DNA from: Bradyrhizobium sp. 139
GTDB lineage: Bacteria; Pseudomonadota; Alphaproteobacteria; Rhizobiales; Xanthobacteraceae
Assembly: GCF_023074175.1 (NCBI RefSeq)
Contig: NZ_JADPKS010000091.1
Location: 1-64,000 of the forward strand
Length of the DNA stretch: 64,000 bases
Direction: 5' to 3'
Every line of letters begins with the position of its first letter. Positions within the stretch are counted from its first letter, which is position 1. Both the position numbers and the translations under genes were made by a program. This document shows, in pieces, positions 1 through 7,915 of this stretch. The notes below the pieces were generated by a model, which searched no databases, was not told the origin of the DNA, and saw only the letters and a program-made list of their open reading frames with translations.

Positions 1-83
1 ATCGCGTTGATCCCGTACAGAAGCAGGTTCCCGGCAAGCGGATGACGCAAAAAGGGATTGACTAACCAAGGCCCGTTACAGAA

Positions 84-155
84 GCCCGGATGGAGCGCAG
101 CGCAATCCGGGATCTCGATCGGTATCCCCGGATTGCGCTGCGCTCCATCCAGGCT
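84..155. repeat. Intergenic palindromic repeat, family D
   Basis: Two arms are inverted copies of each other: GCCCGGATGGAGCGCAGCGC on the left and its near-exact reverse complement ending near 155, separated by about 14 bases. The same family recurs at 40388-40473. It lies just downstream of the minus-strand protease gene (stop at 174) and may fold in its transcript. Bases 1-83 before it hold no gene I can identify. Confidence 0.8.
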
Positions 156-173
156 ACGCAGCCCACGCCGTTG

Positions 174-1418
174 CTACCGCTTCGCGTCGGCCTGCTCCGT
201 CCCGTTGCACGAGATCAGCATCGTATAGGGCCGTGCGTTGCCGGCGATGTCGGTGGTCTTGAGATCGCTCTTCGGCTCGGTGGTCAAGTACGGCACCACG
301 GAATTGTCGAGGAAGTCGCGCAGCGCGCCGGTCTTGATGGCGAAGTTGATGTTTTCGGGGATGTTGCCGGTCGCAGCGGCGATGCGCAATACGGGGATCT
401 TTGCGGTGACAACGCCCACGATCTGACCGGTGGTGTCGAACAGCGGGCCGCCGCTATTGCCGGGCTGCACCGGCGCGCTGATTTGGAGGAAACGCGAATC
501 GTTGCGCATGCCGCTGAGCGAGCTCACGATGCCGGTCGTCACGGTGAAGTCCGACGTGAGCAGCCCATGGAAGGGAAAGCCGATCGCGACGACGGAATCG
601 CCGGAGCGGATCGAACGGTCGCGAATCCGGGCAAAGTCCTTGAATGTCATGGTCGATGGCGCCTGCAAGAGCGCGAGATCGTTGTTCGCGTCGCTCGACA
701 CGACGCGCAGCACCATCGAGGCCTCGCCGGCGAGATTGCCTTTGATGTCGCCGACACAGCCGTCGATCACATGGTTGTTGGTGACGATGTGGCCGTTCGC
801 GCTGACCACAAAGCCGGTGCCGCTCTTGGCCCTGGTGGCTTTGCTGCCGGCCGGTGGCGCCTGCTTGTCCGGTGCGGGCTGCGGCTTGGCGGCGATCTTG
901 GTGAAGTCGCCGGCCTTGTCGAGCCCGTCGGCTTTCACCTTGGTCACGCAATTGGCCAATGCCGCGATCACGGGTCCGGTCGAGGTCAGGTCGAAGTTCA
1001 GGACCGCGCGGCCGGCCGTCGCCACCATCAGGCTCGCCTTCTGAAACGTACGCACGACATTGACCGGCATGATGGCCGTGAGCATGTTGGATTGATACGC
1101 CGTAGCGTACAGTCTGGCCTGCTCCCGCCCGTCAAAGGTCACGTCGATCGCGGCGTTCTCACCCTTGTTGAAGCGGTAGCTGGGACTGGCAAAGGCCAGC
1201 GACCATGTGCCGGCGGCATTTTGGCTTACGACGAGGATGACGCCGTTCGCGTAAGGAGTCGTGACCGCGCAATGCGAGAAGGCACCCGTGTCGTCATTGC
1301 TGAAGGCGCCACCGATCCAGTTGCCGACATTGACGCTGCCAAACGGTCCTTTCGCATACGCGATGCCGGCGACGCTCATCTGCAATAAAGACGCAACGAT
1401 TAATGACTTAAGCCACAT
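174..1418 (-). CDS. Secreted trypsin-like (HtrA/DegP-fold) serine protease, no PDZ domain
   Basis: Predicted 414-residue exported serine endopeptidase. The chosen ATG at 1418 follows a GGGGGGA ribosome site and opens directly on a signal peptide (residues 1-22, hydrophobic core, cleavage near AYA-KG). Residues 23-160 form an N-terminal domain I do not recognise; 175-198 is a Pro/Lys/Ala-rich linker. The protease domain spans about 198-375, with the triad visible as His216 (TNNHVID), Asp247 (NNDLAL) and Ser322 (PGNSGGP). There is no PDZ domain, so it is not a classical DegP; closer to the S1C trypsin_2 type. A longer frame reaches 1616 but would place the signal peptide inside the protein. The gene is alone on its strand, head-to-head with the next gene. 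Substrate unknown. Confidence 0.85.
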   Translation of the reverse strand: MWLKSLIVASLLQMSVAGIAYAKGPFGSVNVGNWIGGAFSNDDTGAFSHCAVTTPYANGVILVVSQNAAGTWSLAFASPSYRFNKGENAAIDVTFDGREQARLYATAYQSNMLTAIMPVNVVRTFQKASLMVATAGRAVLNFDLTSTGPVIAALANCVTKVKADGLDKAGDFTKIAAKPQPAPDKQAPPAGSKATRAKSGTGFVVSANGHIVTNNHVIDGCVGDIKGNLAGEASMVLRVVSSDANNDLALLQAPSTMTFKDFARIRDRSIRSGDSVVAIGFPFHGLLTSDFTVTTGIVSSLSGMRNDSRFLQISAPVQPGNSGGPLFDTTGQIVGVVTAKIPVLRIAAATGNIPENINFAIKTGALRDFLDNSVVPYLTTEPKSDLKTTDIAGNARPYTMLISCNGTEQADAKR

Positions 1419-1528
1419 ACTTCCCCCCAAGCGCTTCTGCGCGCATCTTATCTGCGGGACGAGGTGCCGCGCAACCGGCAGTTGTTCATTCGGGCCGGGT
1501 CTCTTCCGATCGACTTCGGGCTTGCCTT

Positions 1529-1564
1529 TACTTTGCGGGGCGATATACTTTGCGATACAAAGTG
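1529..1564. promoter_or_regulatory. Putative operator upstream of membrane protein/regulator pair
   Basis: ACTTTG (1547-1552) and CAAAGT (1558-1563) form a perfect 6-bp inverted repeat with a 5-bp spacer. An extra direct copy of TACTTTGC sits 17 bp upstream (1529-1536; second copy 1546-1553). The site lies about 30 bp before the ATG at 1595 of a gene whose downstream partner is a winged-helix regulator. Autoregulation by that regulator is inferred from position and symmetry only. Confidence 0.6.
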
Positions 1565-1594
1565 AATGGGTGGAGCGAGGGTTTGGCGTTGCCA

Positions 1595-2212
1595 ATGCGC
1601 GATCTCGACAAGGCACTGGCCGACATCGTGGCGATCCGCAGCCAGATTGCGGCGGGCACGGCGTTCCGCGGCTACGGTCCGGCGACGATGGCTGCGACGG
1701 GCGTCGTCGCGCTTCTCACCGCAATCCTGCAATTCTGGCTGCTCGGCGACCCCACCAGCGAGCCGCTCGGCTTTTTCTTCGGCTGGTTCATTGCCGCCGC
1801 GCTGTCCGGCCTGATCATCGGCATCGAGATGCGCGCGCGCTCGCGCCGCCATCATTCAGGCCTTGCCGATGCCATGATCCACCAGGCGGTCGAGCAGTTC
1901 CTGCCCGCAGGTGTTGCCGGGGTGCTGCTCGCGGTGGTGATGTGGAAGTTCGCCGCCGAGACGCTGTGGCTGCTGCCGGGCTTGTGGCAGATCCTGGTGT
2001 CGCTCGGCATTTTTGCGTCGGTCCGCTCGCTGCCGCGCACCGTCGCGCTCGCCGGCGCCTGGTATTTCATATCGGGCTTCGCGGTGCTGGCGCTGGCAAG
2101 CCAAACTCACACGCTATCGCCATGGACCATGGGATTGCCTTTCCTGATCGGGCAGTCGGTGATGGCAGGCATCCTGTATTTCGCGTCCGGAGACCATGAT
2201 GTCGAAGACTGA
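1595..2212 (+). CDS. Multi-pass membrane protein, unknown function
   Basis: A 205-residue integral membrane protein with about five or six hydrophobic segments (roughly residues 28-50, 57-77, 100-120, 125-143, 148-168, 175-195). I do not recognise a named family. ATG 1595 is preferred because the palindromic operator ends at 1563 and a GGAGCGAGG stretch lies between; an in-frame TTG at 1550 would start inside the operator, and TTG codons at 1583 or 1589 cannot be excluded. The 3' end overlaps the start of the winged-helix regulator gene by about 17 bases, so the two are translationally coupled. The pairing suggests the regulator controls, or is informed by, this membrane protein, as in many small regulator/membrane-protein modules. 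Function not assigned. Confidence 0.75.
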   Translation: MRDLDKALADIVAIRSQIAAGTAFRGYGPATMAATGVVALLTAILQFWLLGDPTSEPLGFFFGWFIAAALSGLIIGIEMRARSRRHHSGLADAMIHQAVEQFLPAGVAGVLLAVVMWKFAAETLWLLPGLWQILVSLGIFASVRSLPRTVALAGAWYFISGFAVLALASQTHTLSPWTMGLPFLIGQSVMAGILYFASGDHDVED

Positions 2213-2573
2213 CAGCGCGCCCTTCTCCTATGAAGGGCTCGACCGCGTCATTCACGAAAAGGCGAGGCTCGGGCTTCTGACCTCGCTGATGGCGTATCCG
2301 AAGGGCTTGGCGTTCGCCGATCTCAAGCAGCTCTGTGGCCTCACCGACGGTAATCTCAGCCGGCATATCGCCGTGCTCCAGGAGGCCGGCCTCGTCGAGG
2401 TGACGAAGGGCTATGAGGGCAACCGCCCGCACACCACTTGCCGCCTGACCAAGGCCGGCCGCCGCCGCTTCCTCGACTATCTCGCCGTGCTCGAGCGCCT
2501 GGTGCGCGACGCCGCCAGGGCCGCCGGCCGCGAGGCGCCGCCGCTTGCCCGTCTCGGTATCGTCTCGACCTGA
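2196..2573 (+). CDS. Winged-helix transcriptional regulator (HTH_34/MarR-like)
   Basis: A 125-residue DNA-binding protein. The winged helix covers about residues 15-95: a helical lead (KARLGLLTSLM), the recognition helix region (LTDGNLSRHIAVLQEAGLVE) and a wing (VTKGYEGNRPHTTCRLT), followed by TKAGRRRF typical of the HTH_34 winged-helix family. No sensor domain or metal site is seen. Two adjacent ATGs (2196 and 2199) are both possible. It overlaps the preceding membrane-protein gene, and the next gene (prenyltransferase) starts 28 bases after its stop, so the three may be one operon. The ACTTTG-N5-CAAAGT palindrome ahead of the operon is its most likely binding site. The family is clear; the effector is unknown. 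Confidence 0.85.
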   Translation: MMSKTDSAPFSYEGLDRVIHEKARLGLLTSLMAYPKGLAFADLKQLCGLTDGNLSRHIAVLQEAGLVEVTKGYEGNRPHTTCRLTKAGRRRFLDYLAVLERLVRDAARAAGREAPPLARLGIVST

Positions 2574-2601
2574 CCCCCCTTTTTTGACCGGAGACTTTGC
2601 A

Positions 2602-3342
2602 ATGCAAAGCGACATGACCTTTCGCAACGAGAAGCTGCACGTCGGCATCATCATGGACGGCAACGGTCGATGGGCGACGCGCCGCGGCCTGTCCCGCGTG
2701 CGCGGCCACGAGGCTGGCGTCGAAACGATTCGCCGCATCGTCGAGGCCGCGCCCAAGCAGGACATAGGGACGCTGACGCTCTACGCCTTCTCCACCGACA
2801 ATTGGCGAAGGCCGAAAGCCGAAGTCGCCGCGCTGATGACCTTGCTGCGCCTCTATCTCGCCAACGAGGTGCAGAGCCTCGTCAAGAACGGCGTGCGTCT
2901 CACCGTGATCGGCCGCCGCGACCGTCTGCCCGACGGCATCGCCAATGCGATCGCGCGCGCGGAAGGCGCCACTGCCCATGGCAGCACGCTTCACCTGCGC
3001 ATCGCCGTCGACTATTCGGCACGCGACGCCATCCTCAACGCCGCAGCGAAGGCGGCGGCCCTGACGAGCCTCACCCGCGAAGCCTTCTCGCAGCTCGTCA
3101 CCGGCGAGGCGGGACTTCGCGACGTCGATCTCATCATCCGCACCTCAGGTGAGAAGCGGCTGTCGGACTTCCTGCTCTGGGAAGGTGCCTATGCCGAGCT
3201 GCACTTCACCGAGCGGATGTGGCCTGAATTCGACGCGGGCGATCTCGCCGCGGCCCTGGCCTCCTTCCATGGCCGCGAGCGTCGCTTCGGCGGCCTCCAG
3301 TCGATCATGCCGGAGGAGGTGCCTTCACTCTCTCGGGCGTGA
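2602..3342 (+). CDS. cis-prenyltransferase, UppS family (polyprenyl diphosphate synthase)
   Basis: A 246-residue enzyme of the undecaprenyl diphosphate synthase family, which condenses isopentenyl diphosphate onto an allylic diphosphate with cis geometry. Family motifs are intact: GIIMDGNGRWATRRG with catalytic Asp19, FSTDNWRR at 63-70 (the usual form is FSxENWxR), and RTSGEKRLSDFLLW at 180-193. ATG 2602 follows GGAG with good spacing. The context is a regulator and a membrane protein, not the cell-envelope cluster (frr-uppS-cdsA-dxr) where the housekeeping uppS of proteobacteria normally sits. I therefore infer a second, specialised prenyltransferase, though the housekeeping copy is not in view. 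Chain length and acceptor are unknown. Confidence 0.88.
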   Translation: MQSDMTFRNEKLHVGIIMDGNGRWATRRGLSRVRGHEAGVETIRRIVEAAPKQDIGTLTLYAFSTDNWRRPKAEVAALMTLLRLYLANEVQSLVKNGVRLTVIGRRDRLPDGIANAIARAEGATAHGSTLHLRIAVDYSARDAILNAAAKAAALTSLTREAFSQLVTGEAGLRDVDLIIRTSGEKRLSDFLLWEGAYAELHFTERMWPEFDAGDLAAALASFHGRERRFGGLQSIMPEEVPSLSRA

Positions 3343-3530
3343 CGCCGAGGCGGGGCGGGAGTCCCCGTGGCAGTTATGTGCGATGACATCGGGTTCAGTC
3401 GGGGGATCGGGCTTCATTAAAGCAAGTGGGACGGACGGTCACGCCAACCAAAGCGGGAGCCAAAGTCCATGCGTGTTCTTGTCAACGTGCCCTGGGTGGT
3501 CGGGTTCGAGGAGGAGACTTGCGTCATGCC

Positions 3531-3716
3531 ATGCGCTGGTACACGCAGATGAGCCGCAGGGTCTGGCTGCGCGAGAGCCTCGAATTCTTGCGGGCGCGTC
3601 GGTTGAAATGGCGGCCCACGGTGCGGGAGCTCTGGGGTGCGCCGCAGGACGCCGAGGAGCAATCGATGACCGCGACAAGGCCGGAACGGCGCGTCGCAAC
3701 GCGCAAGGCCGCATGA
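3531..3716 (+). CDS. Possible small basic protein, unknown
   Basis: A 61-residue, Arg- and Trp-rich open frame starting MRWYTQMSRR, with high-GC third positions like its neighbours. A GGAGGAG stretch lies 14 bases before the ATG, rather far; a nearer ATG at 3526 reads only eight codons in another frame. No family recognised. It sits alone in a 512-base gap between the prenyltransferase and the broken acetyltransferase. It could be a real small gene or chance coding-like sequence; the rest of the gap shows nothing. Confidence 0.3.
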   Translation: MRWYTQMSRRVWLRESLEFLRARRLKWRPTVRELWGAPQDAEEQSMTATRPERRVATRKAA

Positions 3717-3854
3717 ACGCGGCCCGTCTGTGACCAACGGCAGAGGGCAACGGGCTGTTCGTTTCCGGCCGCATGATTGGCAGCAATGTCCAAGCGGCAA
3801 ATGAACGGCCTCGGCTAGGTGTGAAACTAACGCAACCTGCCGAGAGCCTCGCAC

Positions 3855-4048
3855 ATGTCACAATTATTGCTGGATGCCGTCGAGTCGGCCGAAGCAAACG
3901 GCACGGCCGTATCAGGCCCGCCAGCGCGTCCGATGTCGAGAGCCTCTCGATCTATTTCACGAGCCTTTCCGCGGCGTCGCGCAACAAGCGGTTCATGGGC
4001 GCGCGGGCGGACCTTGCCGCAGGGCTGGACCGGATCATCGAATTCTGA
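3855..4048 (+). pseudogene. GNAT acetyltransferase remnant (N-terminal, frameshifted)
   Basis: From ATG 3855 the frame reads MSQLLLDAVESAEANGTAV, then the recognisable sequence continues in another frame from about 3911: IRPASASDVESLSIYFTSLS and then a RFMGA segment. This is the standard N-terminal strand/helix of GNAT N-acetyltransferases ('IRPA..D...L..YF..LS..SR..RFMGA'). A stop follows at 4046-4048 after only about 45 residues, so the acetyl-CoA binding fold is missing. One frameshift near 3908 plus truncation make this a dead fragment. The next gene starts 32 bases later. Confidence 0.55.
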
Positions 4049-4080
4049 TGTCGTGGCGCTCCCTCATTCGGTGTGTCCGC

Positions 4081-4767
4081 ATGACGTCCTTCAAGACCAT
4101 TCGTGCCCGCGCCGAGAAACGCAAGGGCGGGCCCAAGGCGCTGGACGAGCTGATGCCTGAAAAGCCCGACCTGAAGGGCCTGGCCAAGCTCGGCGACGAT
4201 CGCATCCTCGCCGAGATGACCAGGCGGGTGTTCTGCGCGGGCTTTGCCTGGCGCGTGATCGATTCGAAATGGGACGGCTTTGAAGAGGCCTTCCTGGATT
4301 TCCAGCCGTCCAAGCTCACCTTCCAGCCCGAAGAGTATTGGGAAGGCCTCTTGCGTGACACGCGCATCGTGCGCAACGGCGCCAAGATCATGTCGGTGCG
4401 CGACAACGCCGCCTTCGTCCAGGAGATCGCGAAAGAGCACGGCAGCTTCGGCAAGTTTCTGGCGAAATGGCCGCCATCCAACGAGATCGGCCTGCTCGAT
4501 CTCCTGACCAGGCGCGGCAGCCGCCTTGGTGGCAACACCGGCCAGATGCTGCTGCGCTTCGTCGGCTGGGACGGTTTTGTGACTTCCAAGGACGTCGTGG
4601 TTTGCCTGCGCGAGGCCGGCCTCGACATCGCCGAAGAGGTCAAGTCCAAGGGCGATCTCGCCAAGGTGCAGGCGCAGTTCAACGCCTGGGCCGAGGAGAC
4701 CGGCCTGCCCTACACCTATCTGTCACGGATCTGCGCCCTGTCGGTCGGCGAGGTCAGGAGCGAGTAG
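4081..4767 (+). CDS. DNA-3-methyladenine glycosylase I-like protein
   Basis: A 228-residue protein of the Tag/adenine glycosylase superfamily, which excises 3-methyladenine in base excision repair. The segment RGSRLGGNTGQMLLRFVGWD and the earlier helices (MTRRVFCAGFAWRVIDSKWD) match the HhH-type glycosylase core. The classical N-terminal zinc-binding Cys/His residues of E. coli Tag are not visible, so this is the divergent alphaproteobacterial type. ATG 4081 is chosen because sequence upstream belongs to the decayed acetyltransferase in other frames. It is monocistronic, followed by a weak GC hairpin (about 4820-4835) with no T-tract. It adds to four other repair genes in the window (dinB, mmcB, ogt, mutS), but is not clustered with them. 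Confidence 0.8.
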   Translation: MTSFKTIRARAEKRKGGPKALDELMPEKPDLKGLAKLGDDRILAEMTRRVFCAGFAWRVIDSKWDGFEEAFLDFQPSKLTFQPEEYWEGLLRDTRIVRNGAKIMSVRDNAAFVQEIAKEHGSFGKFLAKWPPSNEIGLLDLLTRRGSRLGGNTGQMLLRFVGWDGFVTSKDVVVCLREAGLDIAEEVKSKGDLAKVQAQFNAWAEETGLPYTYLSRICALSVGEVRSE

Positions 4768-4984
4768 CCGTTCTGCTCGGCGCATCGCGGCCAATCATGT
4801 AGATCGTGTGGCGATCTCGTGCCGCGAGCGCGGCAGATGCAACGCGCGATCACGAAATACATTTTTTCGGAACGTTTGTGCGCGGCACCCGTTCGGAAGT
4901 TTGAGCCAGGCGGAACATCGGCGCAGGGAACGCCCGCTTTGGCTCACGCGAATGAAACCCGACGTGACAGAAACGGAGCAGCTC

Positions 4985-5278
4985 ATGAAGCTCACATCCG
5001 AACAGGTGAAGCAGACCGTCAACCAGCTCGGCGCTCAGGTGCTGCCCGACGAGCATCCCGCCATGCCGCAGCTCAACAGCATGTTCGGCGAGCACACCTT
5101 CTTCGTCGACGAGATGGGCCTCAAGGTCCTCGAGCCCACGGCGTCGCTTGCGGCCGACCGCCAGAGCGGCGAAGTCGTCAGCCTCGCCGATTGGGGCGAC
5201 TCGGAGCTGACGCGCCTGATGGCGCATGAGCCCGAGCCGACCGGCGTGATCGTTGTGTTCGAGCACGTGAGGCATTGA
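4985..5278 (+). CDS. Small conserved-looking protein, unknown function
   Basis: A 97-residue acidic soluble protein starting MKLTSEQVKQTVNQLGAQ. ATG 4985 follows AACGGAGCAG, a good ribosome site; an in-frame ATG at 4952 lacks one. No transmembrane segment, signal peptide or catalytic motif. The second half (SLADWGDSELTRLMAHEPEP) is well formed and codon use is normal, so it is probably a real gene. It is convergent with dinB and separated from it by a hairpin. Function not assigned. Confidence 0.7.
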   Translation: MKLTSEQVKQTVNQLGAQVLPDEHPAMPQLNSMFGEHTFFVDEMGLKVLEPTASLAADRQSGEVVSLADWGDSELTRLMAHEPEPTGVIVVFEHVRH

Positions 5279-5333
5279 TTGGCCGAGTGGATCGGTCTTC
5301 GGTGGCGAGTCTGAAAATCCCGCCACCGTCCCT

Positions 5334-5363
5334 CCGCACAGCGAGCGCGCTCTGTGCGGCTTT
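5334..5363. terminator. Hairpin between convergent genes
   Basis: CCGCACAG (5334-5341) pairs exactly with CTGTGCGG (5352-5359) around a 10-base loop and is followed by CTTT on the plus strand. It lies between the small plus-strand gene ending at 5278 and the dinB stop at 5393, the expected place for a shared terminator. The T-tract is short. Confidence 0.55.
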
Positions 5364-5392
5364 CTGCGTTCGCCGAGCCCCGTCAGTTTGCT

Positions 5393-6493
5393 TCAGATGC
5401 CGAAAGTCAGCTGCGGCTCCGCATCGTCTCCGGCCTGGAGGGACGACAGCGATACCCCCAGCAGCCTGATGCGCTTGCGGAGCGGCATCTCGACTTCGAG
5501 CAGGCCGCAAGCCAGCCGCTCCAGATCGTCCCGGCCAGCAACCGGCGAAGGGGCGGACCTGCTGCGCGTGATGATCTCGAAATCGGAAAATTTGATCTTC
5601 AAGGTGACGGTGCGGCCCCGGTTGCCGGTTGCCTCGCAATGGCGCCACACCTTATCGACCAGCGGCTTGAGCTCGGCGACCAGCGCGTCGAATTCGGCGA
5701 GATCGCTTGAGAACGTGGTCTCCGCTCCGATGGACTTGCGGACCCGGTTGGCTCGGACCGGCCGTTCGTCGACACCGCGCGAGATCCAATAGTAATGGGC
5801 GCCCGACTTGCCGAAATTTGCATTCATGAATTCCAGCGTCTGATGACGAATATCGAGTCCGGTGAACATCCCGAGCGCATTCATCTTCGCGCTCGTCGCC
5901 GGGCCTATTCCATGGAATTTTCCGACGGGCAGCGCCTCGACGAAGGTGGGTCCCATGTCCGGTGAGATCACGAACTGACCGTTGGGCTTGCGATGATCGG
6001 AGGCGAGCTTGGCCAGAAACTTGTTGTAGGAGATGCCCGCCGACGCGTTGAGGCCCGTCTCGGCCTTGATCCTCTCGCGGATCCGCAGCGCGATGTCTCG
6101 CGCCAGCGGGATGCCTTGCAGGTTTTCCGTCACGTCGAGATAGGCCTCGTCGAGCGACAGCGGCTCGATGATCGGAGTGTGCTCCGCGAAGATGTCGCGG
6201 ATCTGCCTGCTGATCGCCTTGTAAACCTCGAACCGCGGTTTGACGAAGATCAGATCGGGACATTGTCGCTTCGCAGTCACGGATGGCATGGCGGAGCGAA
6301 CGCCGAACTCGCGGGCCTCATAGCTGGCGGCCGCGACGACGCCACGTTCCGCGGAGCCGCCGACTGCGACCGGCTTTCCGCAGAGGTCCGGATTATCGCG
6401 TTGTTCCACGGACGCATAGAAGGCATCCATGTCGATATGGATGATCTTGCGGACGGGCGAGGCTTCGCCGGTCACCGTGTCGGATTCGCTCAT
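5393..6493 (-). CDS. dinB: DNA polymerase IV (Y-family, translesion)
   Basis: A 366-residue error-prone translesion polymerase. Catalytic motifs are complete: HIDMDAFYASVEQRDNP (Asp21) and PLSLDEAYLD (Asp115, Glu116). The thumb and little-finger regions follow, ending with a C-terminus (LTFGI) that lacks an obvious beta-clamp QLxLF peptide. ATG 6493 is used; an upstream TTG (6508) is possible. I looked for the alphaproteobacterial LexA box (GAAC-N7-GAAC) in the 100 bases upstream and did not see one, so SOS control is not evident here. Convergent with the 97-residue gene, divergent from the 69-residue gene. Confidence 0.95.
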   Translation of the reverse strand: MSESDTVTGEASPVRKIIHIDMDAFYASVEQRDNPDLCGKPVAVGGSAERGVVAAASYEAREFGVRSAMPSVTAKRQCPDLIFVKPRFEVYKAISRQIRDIFAEHTPIIEPLSLDEAYLDVTENLQGIPLARDIALRIRERIKAETGLNASAGISYNKFLAKLASDHRKPNGQFVISPDMGPTFVEALPVGKFHGIGPATSAKMNALGMFTGLDIRHQTLEFMNANFGKSGAHYYWISRGVDERPVRANRVRKSIGAETTFSSDLAEFDALVAELKPLVDKVWRHCEATGNRGRTVTLKIKFSDFEIITRSRSAPSPVAGRDDLERLACGLLEVEMPLRKRIRLLGVSLSSLQAGDDAEPQLTFGI

Positions 6494-6638
6494 GGACAGA
6501 TGATACAATTGAGCGATGGGAAGCGCGAGGTGACGTGTGATTCAGTTGTCGAGACAGGCTGGCCTCAAAGAGCAATCTCAGGCTTGTGAGTGGCAAGCAT
6601 GGGCATGCGCTCTAATATGAGCCTGCGGAGGACAGCCA

Positions 6639-6848
6639 ATGCAATACAGCTCCGAGCTCATTCAGACGATGCGTGAGGCGCTAGAGGCCGTGATGGCGAG
6701 CGTGCCGCCCGATCAGTCGGTCTTCGGCCTGAAAGCGGCCGTAGCCGAATGCATCCTGAAGGCGGCCGCACACGGTCAGACGTCGTACGATGGACTGGTC
6801 ACGTCGGCCTCCGACCAGATCCAGGCGATCATCTCGATGCTGACCTGA
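6639..6848 (+). CDS. Small protein, unknown function
   Basis: A 69-residue, mostly helical soluble protein (MQYSSELIQTMREALEAVM...). ATG 6639 is preceded by GGAGGACAGCCA, a strong ribosome site, and codon use matches the backbone. It has no motif I recognise. It is divergent from dinB with about 145 bases between starts. It looks like one of the short conserved rhizobial proteins but I cannot name it. Confidence 0.7.
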   Translation: MQYSSELIQTMREALEAVMASVPPDQSVFGLKAAVAECILKAAAHGQTSYDGLVTSASDQIQAIISMLT

Positions 6849-6939
6849 GCGTGTGCTCGGCTGAGCAGGCGATGCCTCCAGCGCGAGCCATAACAGGGAC
6901 AACTCGGGCGGGGGTGCCTCCAGCGCACTGGAAGAGACT

Positions 6940-6993
6940 GGCGCGCCACGGCCGATGAAGATGGGCGCTATTGCTTCGCCATGGCGCTATGAT
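6940..6993. repeat. 54-bp repeat, copy 1
   Basis: This 54-base stretch reappears at 7916-7969 in the same orientation with 47 of 54 positions identical by hand alignment. Some similarity continues on both sides. The two copies bracket the NAD(P)-binding protein gene. In one frame both encode an MKMG..xSPxRYD peptide, a pattern I associate with dispersed rhizobial repeats, from memory only. The rest of 6849-7119 shows no gene. Confidence 0.7.
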
Positions 6994-7119
6994 AACGCGC
7001 TGCGCAGCCCGGCGTAGCCGCCGAGACTACGCCGCCCTATCCGCGCGCAATCGCCGCATGACCTCGGGGGCGCGTTCAATGGCCAACAGTAGCACGGGAG
7101 CGCTTGAACCGGGGGCCCG

Positions 7120-7854
7120 ATGAGCGAGACTGCAAAGAGCCGCGTCCTGGTCATCGGCGGCACAAAGGGCGCCGGGCTCCTGATCGCGCGCCTGCTGCAT
7201 GAGCGGGGTTTCCATGTTCGGGTGCTGGCGCGCGATCCGGCGAGAGCCGCAGCCGAACTCGGCGCTTCCTTTGAGGTGATCGCCGGGGACCTCACCAGGG
7301 CGGACACGCTTGCCCCGGCGGTCGCACAGGTTGATCACATCATCTTCACGGCGGGCGCGCCAAGCGGGCGCTACGCGCCTGAAAGTCTGGTGAAGGCGAC
7401 CGATTATCAGGGCGTGGCGGACACGCTTGCCGCCGCGCGGCAAGCCGGGCTTGCGGGCCGCTTCGTTTATCTCAATTCGATTGGCGTCGCGACGCCCTCC
7501 CTGGCAGGCGCCCTGCTCAACCTCCTCAAGAGGAACACGCTCGTCTGGCGCCGGCGCGTCGAAGAAGACATTCGTGCCAGCGGCCTGGACTATACGATCA
7601 TACGCGTGGGCTTCCTGCTCGACCGCCCCGGCGGCGAGCACGCCGTCATTGCGGGGCAGGACGCCCTCGCGCTGGCGCCTCGCCACCGGATTGCCCGCGC
7701 CGATGTCGCGGAGGCGTTCGTCGAAGCGATGCAGCATCCCAGCGCGTCGCGGGTGACGTTCGAAATCGTGTGGGGCAAGGGCCCGCGGCGGAAGAGCTGG
7801 AGCGCTCTGTTCGAGAAGCTCAAACCCGACCAGAGATCGCCGGCTACGCGATAG
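7120..7854 (+). CDS. NAD(P)-binding Rossmann protein, atypical SDR (NmrA/SDR_a5-like)
   Basis: A 244-residue Rossmann-fold protein. The N-terminus reads VLVIGGTKGAGLLIARLL with the glycine-rich dinucleotide motif GGTKGAG (about residues 13-19), and RVLARDPARA supplies the basic residues expected for NADP. VYLNSIGV and the YTIIRVGFLLDRPGG segment match the atypical SDR pattern; the classical YxxxK pair is absent, so dehydrogenase activity is not assured and a regulatory or redox-sensing role is possible. GGGGG precedes the ATG. The gene is bracketed by direct 54-bp repeats (6940-6993, 7916-7969), suggesting it arrived or was duplicated as a unit. Confidence 0.82.
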   Translation: MSETAKSRVLVIGGTKGAGLLIARLLHERGFHVRVLARDPARAAAELGASFEVIAGDLTRADTLAPAVAQVDHIIFTAGAPSGRYAPESLVKATDYQGVADTLAAARQAGLAGRFVYLNSIGVATPSLAGALLNLLKRNTLVWRRRVEEDIRASGLDYTIIRVGFLLDRPGGEHAVIAGQDALALAPRHRIARADVAEAFVEAMQHPSASRVTFEIVWGKGPRRKSWSALFEKLKPDQRSPATR

Positions 7855-7915
7855 AAAGGATCGCCACATCGAGCGTGGAATCGGCGACCGCTGGCGTTCG
7901 CATTTCTGGAGAAAT

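Noticed and set aside
1-83. A coding end (frame 3, ...QKGID, stop 63-65) or an antisense membrane-protein fragment at the left edge
   Set aside because: Too short to distinguish between strands; no motif recognised. Left unassigned.
4820-4835. TGCCGC-GAGC-GCGGCA hairpin after the Tag-type gene as a terminator
   Set aside because: No T-tract on either strand; short GC hairpins are common by chance here.
6493-6640. SOS (LexA) box for dinB
   Set aside because: No GAAC-N7-GAAC or close variant was found between dinB and the divergent small gene.
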